Below are positions 1 to 7,337 of a DNA stretch of 50,431 nt, piece after piece. How positions within the stretch are numbered: position 1 is the stretch's first letter; every line of letters begins with the position of its first letter. Source of the stretch: Ruminococcaceae bacterium UBA7217 (GTDB taxonomy: Bacteria; Bacillota; Clostridia; Oscillospirales; Acutalibacteraceae). Where the stretch lies: assembly GCA_002490425.1 (NCBI GenBank), contig DKTZ01000044.1, positions 1-50,431 on the forward strand, given 5' to 3'. A program made the translations under genes and the position numbers. A model generated the notes under the pieces. The model saw nothing but the letters and a program-made list of their open reading frames with translations, did no database searches and was not told the origin of the DNA.

Positions 1-5
1 GATTT

Positions 6-37
6 AGGCGGAGAGGTAAAATTATCCGCCGTTTTTT
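6..37 (+). terminator. Rho-independent terminator of a gene left of the window
   Basis: The stem GGCGGA (7-12) pairs with TCCGCC (25-30) and is followed by GTTTTTT. The gene it serves lies outside the window, so its strand is inferred from the T-run on the plus strand. Confidence 0.6.
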
Positions 38-67
38 GTATATTTAGAAAAAAATGCTAAAAAAGAC

Positions 68-96
68 TTGATAAAAAGTGTAAAATTTATTATTAT
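68..96 (+). promoter_or_regulatory. Putative sigma-A promoter of the M28 peptidase gene
   Basis: TTGATA (68-73) and TATTAT (91-96) are 17 bases apart. A second TATAAT at 96-101 would need too long a spacer for the same -35. A strong ribosome-binding site GGAGGT (115-120) follows, seven bases before the ATG at 128. Confidence 0.45.
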
Positions 97-127
97 ATAA
101 TATATATTTTTTACGGAGGTTTGGCAA

Positions 128-1519
128 ATGAAAGAAGAAAACAGACAGTACGGTCAGCTTGCATACGACATAGTTGAACATGCTGCCAAAAAAATCGGTT
201 CACGTCTTCCCGGTTCTGAAGGCGAAAAAAAATTGCACGATTATATGTGCGGAAAGCTTGAAGAAATCGGAATTAAACCGACTGTTGAGGAATTTGCCGT
301 TTCTCCGAGATCAGGTATAGGCGGTCTTAGCTATGCAGGTTATTTCGGAATAATTCTCAGCGCACTTATGTACTTTGCTCTTCACAATGTATATTTGTGG
401 TTCGGTATGGCAATTGCAGGCATCATTTTTGTTATTTGGCTTGTTTTCAGCTGTTTCTTCTATAAAAAGTGGTTTGATATGTTCTTCCCGCAGAAGATTT
501 CACGCAACTCCTACGGCGAGCTTCTCCCTGAAGACGGAAAATACGATTACACAATTGTTCTTTCAGGTCATTCGGACACAAGCTGGACTTGGAGGCACTC
601 CGAGCATTCATACAAATACAAAGATAAACCGATTTTAGGGCTTATTACTACATACGGTAAGGTTGGTTTCGGTGCTGTCTGCGTTTTCTTAAATGTTGGC
701 ATTTCAGTGGCGATGGCTGTTATTCACGGTGTAGATATTTTTGTTGAAAAATTAGGCACAGATGCAATGAATTACATAACATCTAAATGGTATTATGACA
801 TATATCAATGGTCACAATCAGTAATCACAAGCCATTCATTCAAGACATTCCAATTCGTTCTTCTTTTCCTTCCCATTGTAACAGCTATCGGCAGTGCATT
901 CGTTGCAATGTGGGGCGATTCTCACGAAGAAAACGCTTCCAGAGGCGCTATGGACAATGCAACAGGTATTGCTCTCAGCTACGCAGTTATTAAATATTTC
1001 AAAGAAAACCCCGACAAGATGCCTAAAAATTGCCGTATCATTGATATGAACTGCGGTTCTGAAGAAGCGGGACTTCGAGGCTCAATGGCATTTGCCGAAG
1101 AGCATAAAAACGACGGTATGCTTAACAACTGCTGGAACATTAACATTGACTCCGTTGCCGACAAAGACTATTTTGAGGTTGTTATTAAGGACGATTGGCA
1201 GGGCTGCCGATTTGACAAAGACCTTGAAAAGATGTTTAAGGACTCATTTGCAGAGCTGGGCATTGAGTCAAAAACAAACGGCTGTATCCACAACCCTGTC
1301 GGCGGATGCGACTCAACTCCTATGACAAGAGCAGGCGTAAAATCCGTCACATTTGCGGCTCAAAACCCGATGCTTACATATTATTACCACACATGGCGCG
1401 ATATGCCAGAACGTTTTGAACCCGAAACAGTTTCTCAGGGTTTCGACGTTATTCTCAGTGTTATTGATAAAATTGATAAATTTCAGAGTGAAAACGGATT
1501 TAACGGTGTTAATCACTGA
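128..1519 (+). CDS. Membrane-anchored M28-family zinc peptidase
   Basis: Predicted aminopeptidase-type metalloenzyme of the M28 family, 463 residues. All expected zinc and catalytic residues are visible: H148 and D150 in SGHSD, D276 in GAMDNATG, the glutamate pair E312-E313 in GSEEAGLRGS, D341 in NIDSV, and H421 in YYYHTW. Unusually, hydrophobic stretches interrupt the peptidase fold: about residues 68-112 (two segments), 178-200 and 243-262. The enzyme is therefore probably embedded in the membrane rather than secreted, and there is no cleavable signal peptide. GGAGGT supports the start. The gene appears monocistronic, with a promoter upstream and a strong terminator downstream. Substrate is unknown. 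Family assignment is confident from motifs; membrane topology is inference. Confidence 0.85.
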   Translation: MKEENRQYGQLAYDIVEHAAKKIGSRLPGSEGEKKLHDYMCGKLEEIGIKPTVEEFAVSPRSGIGGLSYAGYFGIILSALMYFALHNVYLWFGMAIAGIIFVIWLVFSCFFYKKWFDMFFPQKISRNSYGELLPEDGKYDYTIVLSGHSDTSWTWRHSEHSYKYKDKPILGLITTYGKVGFGAVCVFLNVGISVAMAVIHGVDIFVEKLGTDAMNYITSKWYYDIYQWSQSVITSHSFKTFQFVLLFLPIVTAIGSAFVAMWGDSHEENASRGAMDNATGIALSYAVIKYFKENPDKMPKNCRIIDMNCGSEEAGLRGSMAFAEEHKNDGMLNNCWNINIDSVADKDYFEVVIKDDWQGCRFDKDLEKMFKDSFAELGIESKTNGCIHNPVGGCDSTPMTRAGVKSVTFAAQNPMLTYYYHTWRDMPERFEPETVSQGFDVILSVIDKIDKFQSENGFNGVNH

Positions 1520-1536
1520 TAAAATTTAATTTTACA

Positions 1537-1574
1537 AAGACCGAAAGCTTATGTTCTTTCGGTCTTGTTTTTTT
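1537..1574 (+). terminator. Rho-independent terminator after the M28 peptidase gene
   Basis: AAGACCGAAAG (1537-1547) pairs perfectly with CTTTCGGTCTT (1556-1566), followed by a T-rich run. The T-run also overlaps the -35 region of the next promoter. Confidence 0.85.
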
Positions 1575-1593
1575 ACTGTTCAAATGCTATAAT
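1565..1593 (+). promoter_or_regulatory. Putative sigma-A promoter of the lipoprotein gene
   Basis: TTGTTT (1565-1570) is separated by 17 bases from a consensus TATAAT (1588-1593). The -35 is only a partial match and overlaps the preceding terminator tail. Confidence 0.5.
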
Positions 1594-1626
1594 CTATTTA
1601 TATACTTTTGCAATCGGGTGGATTTA

Positions 1627-3195
1627 ATGAGAAAAAGTTTAAAAATAATATCTGTTTTAATATCAGTCATTTTGCTGTTCACATCCTGCGGTAAATTAAG
1701 CAGTGCCGACATAACAGGAAAAATGAAATCTTTTTTTGAGAAGAATGATTATACAGGCTGTAAATCGTACCTTTCGTCAATAGATGAAAGTGCAAAAAAA
1801 GACGCTTCTGCCGAAGGATTAAAGCTGGCAGAAGAAGAGTTTGCTGAAATCTATCAAAAATATGAAAGCTATAATATTTTTGACATTTCACTGTTTGACA
1901 ACGCCTTCATAGAAAGCTGCAGTAATCTTTGGCAAGTTGCTTCGGAATTCACGCCGAATGAGGAAAATAATTCAAATGAAAATCTCCAATACCTCAGATA
2001 TTTTGCCGAAATCTCTGATTCTATGAGATATAAAGAGTTGTTCAGAATGCTTAAAGATATGTATAACTGCGGTTATTTATATTCAGTTCAAAAAGCTCTG
2101 TACGATTACGACGCTTCGGGGGACTACTCTTATTTTGAAAAAGCAGAGAAAATTGCGGCTGAATTTAATTATTCCGACTATAACCCTCAGGAATACTACA
2201 TAAGTGATTTGCGTACAGTTTGTGAAATGACCAACAAATATTTAACTTCGGCTAATAATGGCTTTGCCACCAATGACACATCTGTTATCGCATCTGCCAT
2301 AGGCGATATTTACTCCTCAGCAGACACGTTCCTTACGGCTTACGATTATGTAGAGGCTGTTTACAGTACCTTAAACGAGGCTATGAACACCTTCAGAATC
2401 AACGGCGCATTTGCCGAATACAAGTATGAAATTAAATTTGGCGAAGCAAGAAAATACAAAACGGGAATTGAATTTCAGCTTTTCAATATTTTCGGTAGCG
2501 CTTATTCTCCAAACGGCAACATCAGCGGAGAAACAGACAACACAGGAGAAAATGAACCGAGTATTTCAAAGAGTGAAGCTGTAAGAATTGCTGTTAATGC
2601 AATCAACAAAACAAAAGCATACAACTCAAATGTAACAGTAAATAAATCACAAACTATTAATATACAAATGACGGCCTTCAAAACTGAATCTGAAATTACA
2701 TCGGCAGTTTCACTTGTAAGAGTCAGAATAAACGATGCTCTAAAAGCATCTAACGGTACTGCTGAGGATTCTAAATCTTTTTCAGGCGGTGTTTCAGATG
2801 ACAATATTGCATTATTTAACTCCGTTCCCCCGTCGGGTCACTCAGCTTCTCTTAGTCCCTCATTTGTGGATAACTATACAGCAGTAAAGGGAAGCGGCGG
2901 ATATGTTATTACATTTACGCTCCCCTCTTGCACTTCAACAGATGATAACGATTCACAAAATCTTCTTTCTATGGTTGACGGATTTTACTTTGATAACACA
3001 GTGCAGAATATTAAGCACAAAACCTTCTACAAGCCGACATCTATTTCACTTGTTATAAACAACAGCGGCTGTCTTTCGAAATACTCATACACCATAAGTG
3101 GTGTTGCAGATTGCAGATTTACTGAAAACAATGAACAGGTTGCAAGCGGCGAATTTAGCTTTACACAGCAATATAATTATAATTTTGTATATTAA
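1627..3195 (+). CDS. Uncharacterised secreted lipoprotein
   Basis: I do not recognise the family. The N-terminus has a positively charged MRKSLK, a hydrophobic core, and a lipobox-like FTSC with the cysteine at residue 21, so it is predicted to be lipidated and held on the outer face of the membrane. A GTG at 1618 extends the frame by three residues. I chose ATG at 1627 because GGGTGG lies five bases upstream of it and it places the signal peptide cleanly. The mature protein is about 500 residues and rich in Tyr, Ser and Asn. The first half looks helical; the second half, after a linker near residue 300, looks more beta-like. It has its own promoter and terminator. No function is proposed. 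Confidence 0.75.
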   Translation: MRKSLKIISVLISVILLFTSCGKLSSADITGKMKSFFEKNDYTGCKSYLSSIDESAKKDASAEGLKLAEEEFAEIYQKYESYNIFDISLFDNAFIESCSNLWQVASEFTPNEENNSNENLQYLRYFAEISDSMRYKELFRMLKDMYNCGYLYSVQKALYDYDASGDYSYFEKAEKIAAEFNYSDYNPQEYYISDLRTVCEMTNKYLTSANNGFATNDTSVIASAIGDIYSSADTFLTAYDYVEAVYSTLNEAMNTFRINGAFAEYKYEIKFGEARKYKTGIEFQLFNIFGSAYSPNGNISGETDNTGENEPSISKSEAVRIAVNAINKTKAYNSNVTVNKSQTINIQMTAFKTESEITSAVSLVRVRINDALKASNGTAEDSKSFSGGVSDDNIALFNSVPPSGHSASLSPSFVDNYTAVKGSGGYVITFTLPSCTSTDDNDSQNLLSMVDGFYFDNTVQNIKHKTFYKPTSISLVINNSGCLSKYSYTISGVADCRFTENNEQVASGEFSFTQQYNYNFVY

Positions 3196-3212
3196 ACGTC
3201 ATCTTAACACAT

Positions 3213-3249
3213 GAAAAAGCGGACTGAGAAAAACTCATTCCGCTTTTTT
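3213..3249. terminator. Bidirectional terminator between the lipoprotein gene and spoVM
   Basis: GAAAAAGCGGA (3213-3223) and TGAG (3225-3228) pair with CTCA (3234-3237) and TCCGCTTTTTTC (3239-3250). Both strands carry a T-run after the stem, so it can end the plus-strand lipoprotein transcript and the minus-strand rsgA-spoVM transcript. Confidence 0.85.
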
Positions 3250-3267
3250 CGGCTTTTAATAAAAGGA

Positions 3268-3351
3268 TTATGTATTATCCTCTTTTTTTATTCCGAAAAT
3301 CGTTCTTAAAACAGCTCCTAACATTTTTGGTTTTAGCACAATAACTTTCAT
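3268..3351 (-). CDS. spoVM: SpoVM-like spore coat assembly peptide
   Basis: A 27-residue reading frame beginning MKVIVLKPKMLG and ending KKEDNT. It matches the 26-residue SpoVM of Bacillus subtilis in length and layout: MK at the start, a hydrophobic strand, a Lys-Pro-Lys turn (residues 7-9), Leu-Gly, an amphipathic helix with an arginine at 16, a glycine at 20, and a basic/acidic tail. SpoVM is known to bind the curved outer forespore membrane and anchor SpoIVA, starting coat assembly. Position supports the call: in B. subtilis spoVM also lies just downstream of prpC-prkC-cpgA(rsgA). An AGGGGG ribosome-binding site precedes the ATG, overlapping the stop of the 48-residue gene upstream. Identity is by eye, with no database search. 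Confidence 0.8.
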   Translation of the reverse strand: MKVIVLKPKMLGAVLRTIFGIKKEDNT

Positions 3352-3363
3352 ACCGTTAACCCC

Positions 3364-3510
3364 CTATTTTTTGCAAAGAGCAATTCCGCAAAACACCAAT
3401 GAAAACGCAAGCGCTACAACAATGAATTTTGTCGGCAGAATAAAAGAAATAACTAATCCAAGCCCGAGTGATGCGAAAATTATTCCGGCTGATGAATTCC
3501 TCTTACTCAT
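3364..3510 (-). CDS. Small membrane protein of 48 residues between rsgA and spoVM
   Basis: The frame runs from ATG at 3510 to TAG at 3364 and starts MSKRNSSAGIIFASLG. After a short basic head there are two hydrophobic segments, about residues 8-25 and 29-46, joined by PTK and ending in a cysteine and two lysines. This suggests a two-pass membrane hairpin. The ribosome-binding site AGGGGGC is eight bases upstream. The stop codon is followed within a few bases by the ribosome-binding site of the SpoVM-like gene, so the two are probably co-translated. The family is not recognised. A link to spore membranes is inferred from location only. Confidence 0.7.
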   Translation of the reverse strand: MSKRNSSAGIIFASLGLGLVISFILPTKFIVVALAFSLVFCGIALCKK

Positions 3511-3564
3511 AATAAAGCCCCCTGCTAATGTATTTATACTACATTATACACAGGGGGATTTATT
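3511..3564 (-). promoter_or_regulatory. Long hairpin covering the ribosome-binding site of the 48-residue gene
   Basis: AATAAAGCCCCCTG (3511-3524) and CAGGGGGATTTATT (3551-3564) are complementary except for one position. Inside, AATGTA (3527-3532) pairs with TACATT (3540-3545). On the minus strand the right-hand arm contains the AGGGGG ribosome-binding site of the downstream gene. It could be a weak terminator or attenuator after rsgA, or a translation-control hairpin. The structure is visible; the function is inference. Confidence 0.6.
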
Positions 3565-3577
3565 TTTGTTACACAGT

Positions 3578-4456
3578 TTATTTTAATTCCCATTCATTTA
3601 TTTCAGACGCTGCTTTATAAAGTGAAACATAATCATTATATCTGGTTTCACTGATTTTTCCCGAGCCGACAGCCTCACTGATTTTACAACCTTTATCGCC
3701 CGTGTGCGAACAGGTAGAAAATTTACAGTGTCCGATATAATCACGAAACTCACGAAAGCAATAAGCCAATTCGTCCTTAGGAATTATTTCATTTTTATCA
3801 AACTCGAAGGAAGAAAAGCCTGGCGTATCGACAACAAAACCGCCACACACCTTAAAAAGCTCCGCCTGACGGGTTGTGTGCCGTCCTCTTCCGAGCTTTT
3901 GGCTTATAGGCGCAGTTGACAAATTAAGAGACGGGTCAATTCTGTTTAAAAGTGTGGACTTACCCACACCTGAGTTTCCCGTAAATGCATTAGTCTTACC
4001 TTTCATAAGTACCTTTAATTCATCAACAGAACCGTTTTCGCTTAAAGATATAACAGAATATCCGCTTTTGGCATAAACATCTCTTACAGCGTTTGCAGGA
4101 GCAATATCGCCCTTTGAAATTACAATTATCGGCTCAATCCCCTTATATTCCGCATTTGCAATTATTCTATCTGCAACGAGGAAGTTAGGTTTTGGCTCAA
4201 CAGTTGAAATAACAATAATCAAATTATCAATATTGCTGACCGGCGGACGGTTAAGAAAATTTTTACGTTTATGTATTTCATCTATTGTATTTTCGGCGTT
4301 ATTGTTAACGGAAATTGTAACAAAATCACCGACAAGTGGTGTTATTCGGTTTCTGCGAAAAGCGCCCCTTGCTTTACATTCATATACCGTATCGGCGGAT
4401 TCTACATAATAGAAACCGCCGATACCTTTAATTATTTTTCCTTGCAGCTCTGCCAT
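3578..4456 (-). CDS. rsgA: Ribosome small-subunit-dependent GTPase RsgA (YloQ/CpgA)
   Basis: Circularly permuted GTPase that helps mature the 30S ribosomal subunit. An N-terminal OB-fold covers about residues 1-65. The permuted G motifs follow in the expected order: G4-like SKGD (114-117), G1 GNSGVGKST (160-168), G2 region RGRHTT (190-195) and G3 DTPG (210-213). The C-terminal zinc-binding segment supplies C244, C249, H251 and C257. The length of 292 residues is normal. The G4 motif has serine where NKxD-type proteins have asparagine. It follows prkC with a two-base gap, the same order as B. subtilis prkC-cpgA, where the GTPase is reported as a substrate of the kinase. Confidence 0.96.
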   Translation of the reverse strand: MAELQGKIIKGIGGFYYVESADTVYECKARGAFRRNRITPLVGDFVTISVNNNAENTIDEIHKRKNFLNRPPVSNIDNLIIVISTVEPKPNFLVADRIIANAEYKGIEPIIVISKGDIAPANAVRDVYAKSGYSVISLSENGSVDELKVLMKGKTNAFTGNSGVGKSTLLNRIDPSLNLSTAPISQKLGRGRHTTRQAELFKVCGGFVVDTPGFSSFEFDKNEIIPKDELAYCFREFRDYIGHCKFSTCSHTGDKGCKISEAVGSGKISETRYNDYVSLYKAASEINEWELK

Positions 4457-4458
4457 AA

Positions 4459-6594
4459 TTACGGATTGGCAGGCTGTTCTGCCTGGCTTTCAGCAACTAC
4501 AATCGTAATTTCGGAATTTGTTGAACACCTTGTTGTGCCGTCCGATGCAGGCTTCTGCTCAATTACTGTTCCGGCCGTCGCCGTTGCATCCTCTTTGTAG
4601 GTAACTTTAATGTTATTGAATTTTGCACCTGAAAGAATATTCTTAGCCTCTTGTTCGGTCTTACCTCTAACATCGGGCAACGCATCATAATAATTTACCG
4701 TTACATTTCCGGTATTAAAATCAATTGTACCGTCCTGTACCTTTACTCCGTCAATTACGACTGAATAAGGAACGCCTGAACCGGAACCTTCAACCTGATA
4801 AGTCTTTTCGGAATTATCTTGGAAAATACGGTCTTTTTCAAACTTAGGATCGCTGTCAACGTAAATTATTACCTTAGCTTCTTTTTGAGTATTTAAAAGC
4901 TTTACTGTAATGTTTACTGTTACATCAGGCTTATTACCGTTGCTGACGGCAAAGTTTATTTTTGTACCTTCTGGAACCATTGTATCAAATTCTGTTTCCT
5001 GAGAAACTACTCTTCCCTGTTCAGTTTCACTTGGTACTTCATCAATTTTTCCCACTTCAAGACCGACAGCGTTCAAAGCAATTTTAGCTTCATCAACTGT
5101 CATATTAAGAAGCTTAGGAACCTTTACTGTTTTCTTGTCGGAAGAAACATAAACCGTTACACTCGAAGCATAAGGAACGCTGGTTCCGATTGCAGGATCA
5201 GTGCGGATAATTTTTCCCGGGTCAATGTCATCACGGCTTTCGTACTCAACCTTCGGTTGAAGCATAAGCGTGTTTCTAATATAGTTTACAGCCTGTTCCT
5301 CTGTCATATTAAGAATTGACTCATCCAGTAAAACATCTGCATGATTCGTTACAACATCAAGTGTAATCTTTGTGCCCTTTTTAACCTTAGTATTTGCGTC
5401 CGGATCTTGGTCAACAACAGTACCGTCCGGATAATTTTCATTCGCAACAGGATTTATCACAAATTCAAAATCCTTGTATTCACTGTTTTTTTCAATGTCA
5501 GTATAATAGTTACGGTCTTTAAAATCCGGAACCACGATTTTTTTACCGCCGACCGCAGACAAAATAGCAAAAATTACAATTGCAAGCACAACTACGCCTG
5601 AAACTGCACCAATCATTATAGCTGTTGTTTTATTCACCGATTTTTTCTGCGCTTCTTCTTCAATCTCCGACTCAGCAGCAGTCACAGCTGTACCTTGCAC
5701 TCCGGCAGTGGGAACATACCTTGTCGGCTCTTTATCAACAAAATATGTGTAATTAAACTTTACAGCAGGATTTCTCTTGAACTCATTGATATCCATAAGC
5801 ATTTCCGCAGCAGAACGGTACCTGTCCAACGGATTCTTCTGCATAGCACGCATTGTTATCTGTTCAAGCCCTAACGGCAATGTGGGAACAAGCTCACGCG
5901 GTCTTACAGGATCATTTTGCAGCTGCATAAGAGCAACGGAAACTGCACTGTCCGACTGGAACGGCAATTGACCGGTTATCATTTCATAAAGCACAACGCC
6001 AACGGAATAAATATCCGCCTTATCGTCTGTTGCCTCACCGCGGGCTTGTTCAGGGCTGATATAATGAACCGAGCCGATTGCATTATCGGATGTTGTATCT
6101 TTGTCAGTTCTGCTGAATCGGGCAATTCCGAAATCGGCTACCTTTATTGTGCCGTCATGAAGCAGCATTATATTCTGAGGCTTAATATCCTGATGGACAA
6201 TACCCTTGTCATGCGCATGCTGAAGAGCAGCCAGAATTTGACCCGTAAAATGAACAGCCTCTTTCCAGTCAATAATACGCTGTTGTTCAATATATTCCTT
6301 TAAGGTTATTCCGTCAACATACTCCATTACAATGTACTGAAGTCTGTCACCGAAGCTGACATTGTAAACACGAACAATGTTAGGATGAGAAAGCACAGCA
6401 ATAGCTTTTGATTCATTTTTGAAGCGGCGCTTAAACTCCTCATTAGTTAAGTATTCGTCTTTTAATATTTTAATAGCAACAATACGGTCGTCAATATTGT
6501 CATAAGCCTTGTAAACAACAGACATTCCGCCTACGCCGATTATTTCCTGTATTTCATAACGTCCGTCAAGACGCTTTCCGCAGAAATTATCCAT
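4459..6594 (-). CDS. prkC: PASTA-domain Ser/Thr protein kinase PrkC
   Basis: Membrane kinase that senses cell-wall fragments and controls growth, translation and spore germination. I start it at ATG 6594 (711 residues), because AAGGAG lies seven bases upstream; a TTG at 6612 in the same frame would overlap prpC. Kinase domain about 10-275: glycine loop GVGGMSVV, K42, catalytic loop HQDIKPQN (134-141), DFG (154-156). The arginine normally before the catalytic aspartate (HRD) is glutamine here. One transmembrane helix spans 325-347. Outside are PASTA domains at about 353-416, 420-484, 489-552 and 638-701, with an extra beta-rich block (556-637) before the last. The gene is next to its phosphatase prpC. 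Confidence 0.96.
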   Translation of the reverse strand: MDNFCGKRLDGRYEIQEIIGVGGMSVVYKAYDNIDDRIVAIKILKDEYLTNEEFKRRFKNESKAIAVLSHPNIVRVYNVSFGDRLQYIVMEYVDGITLKEYIEQQRIIDWKEAVHFTGQILAALQHAHDKGIVHQDIKPQNIMLLHDGTIKVADFGIARFSRTDKDTTSDNAIGSVHYISPEQARGEATDDKADIYSVGVVLYEMITGQLPFQSDSAVSVALMQLQNDPVRPRELVPTLPLGLEQITMRAMQKNPLDRYRSAAEMLMDINEFKRNPAVKFNYTYFVDKEPTRYVPTAGVQGTAVTAAESEIEEEAQKKSVNKTTAIMIGAVSGVVVLAIVIFAILSAVGGKKIVVPDFKDRNYYTDIEKNSEYKDFEFVINPVANENYPDGTVVDQDPDANTKVKKGTKITLDVVTNHADVLLDESILNMTEEQAVNYIRNTLMLQPKVEYESRDDIDPGKIIRTDPAIGTSVPYASSVTVYVSSDKKTVKVPKLLNMTVDEAKIALNAVGLEVGKIDEVPSETEQGRVVSQETEFDTMVPEGTKINFAVSNGNKPDVTVNITVKLLNTQKEAKVIIYVDSDPKFEKDRIFQDNSEKTYQVEGSGSGVPYSVVIDGVKVQDGTIDFNTGNVTVNYYDALPDVRGKTEQEAKNILSGAKFNNIKVTYKEDATATAGTVIEQKPASDGTTRCSTNSEITIVVAESQAEQPANP

Positions 6595-6608
6595 AAAAAA
6601 TCTCCTTA

Positions 6609-7337
6609 TCAATAAGAAAGTGTAACAACGGTAATGTTGTCACCGCCACCGTTTTCATTTGCTTTGTCAACAAGCCTTTCGGCAAAATCGTTGAATTTTC
6701 CGTCTGAGGTAAGAGAAATTATTTCTTCATTAGAGACATAATTAGTTAAACCGTCGGTACAAATTAAAACAACACCGTCTTCCTCTATAAATTCTTCACA
6801 AAAGTCAACTCTGAGTTCATTTTCAACACCGAGTGCTCTTGTGATAATATTCTTTCTTGGATCATCTTTAGCTTCATCGGGAGTTAAACGCCCTCTGTCT
6901 ACCATTTCCTGAACGAACGAATGGTCTTTCGTGATTTGGTTTAAAACTCCGTTAGAAAGAATGTATGCCCGTGAATCGCCTGCATGAGCAACATAAACAG
7001 ATTTATCAGCAATTATTGCAGCTACAACCGTCGTGCCCATTCCGGCAAGATTATCGTTAGATTTACTTTCATCAAAGACTTCAATGTTTGCGGCAGCAAT
7101 AGCAGATGTAAGCAAATTTTTAATTGCATTGTAGCTCATTCCGTCTTTATAAAGAGATGTTATTCTCTCAGATATAATTTTTACAGCAGTTGAGCTTGCC
7201 ACATTACCGCCCGATGCACCGCCCATACCGTCGCAGACGACTGCCCACGCAACACTGTTCGGAAGCTCGCCCGCCGCATACGAATCCTGATTGTTCGGAC
7301 GGACTGAACCTACATCGGTTTTAGCAACAATTCTCAT
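6609..7337 (-). CDS. prpC: PP2C-type protein phosphatase PrpC
   Basis: Metal-dependent Ser/Thr phosphatase that reverses PrkC phosphorylation. The PP2C metal-binding residues are in place: D18 in NNQDS, D36-G37 in DGMGG, D195 in TDGL and D233 in GGDN. At 242 residues it is a bare catalytic domain without membrane segments, so it is cytosolic. Its ATG follows directly on the rlmN stop codon with AGGTGA as ribosome-binding site, and its stop lies just before the prkC ribosome-binding site. Translational coupling of the pair is likely. Confidence 0.96.
   Translation of the reverse strand: MRIVAKTDVGSVRPNNQDSYAAGELPNSVAWAVVCDGMGGASGGNVASSTAVKIISERITSLYKDGMSYNAIKNLLTSAIAAANIEVFDESKSNDNLAGMGTTVVAAIIADKSVYVAHAGDSRAYILSNGVLNQITKDHSFVQEMVDRGRLTPDEAKDDPRKNIITRALGVENELRVDFCEEFIEEDGVVLICTDGLTNYVSNEEIISLTSDGKFNDFAERLVDKANENGGGDNITVVTLSY

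Noticed and set aside
3371..3586. Plus-strand reading frame of 71 codons after the lipoprotein
   Set aside because: It is antisense to the 48-residue gene and part of rsgA, has no ribosome-binding site, and its sequence looks like reverse-complement translation.
5917..6303. Plus-strand frame of 128 codons inside prkC
   Set aside because: Shadow of the PrkC kinase domain; no ribosome-binding site or promoter.
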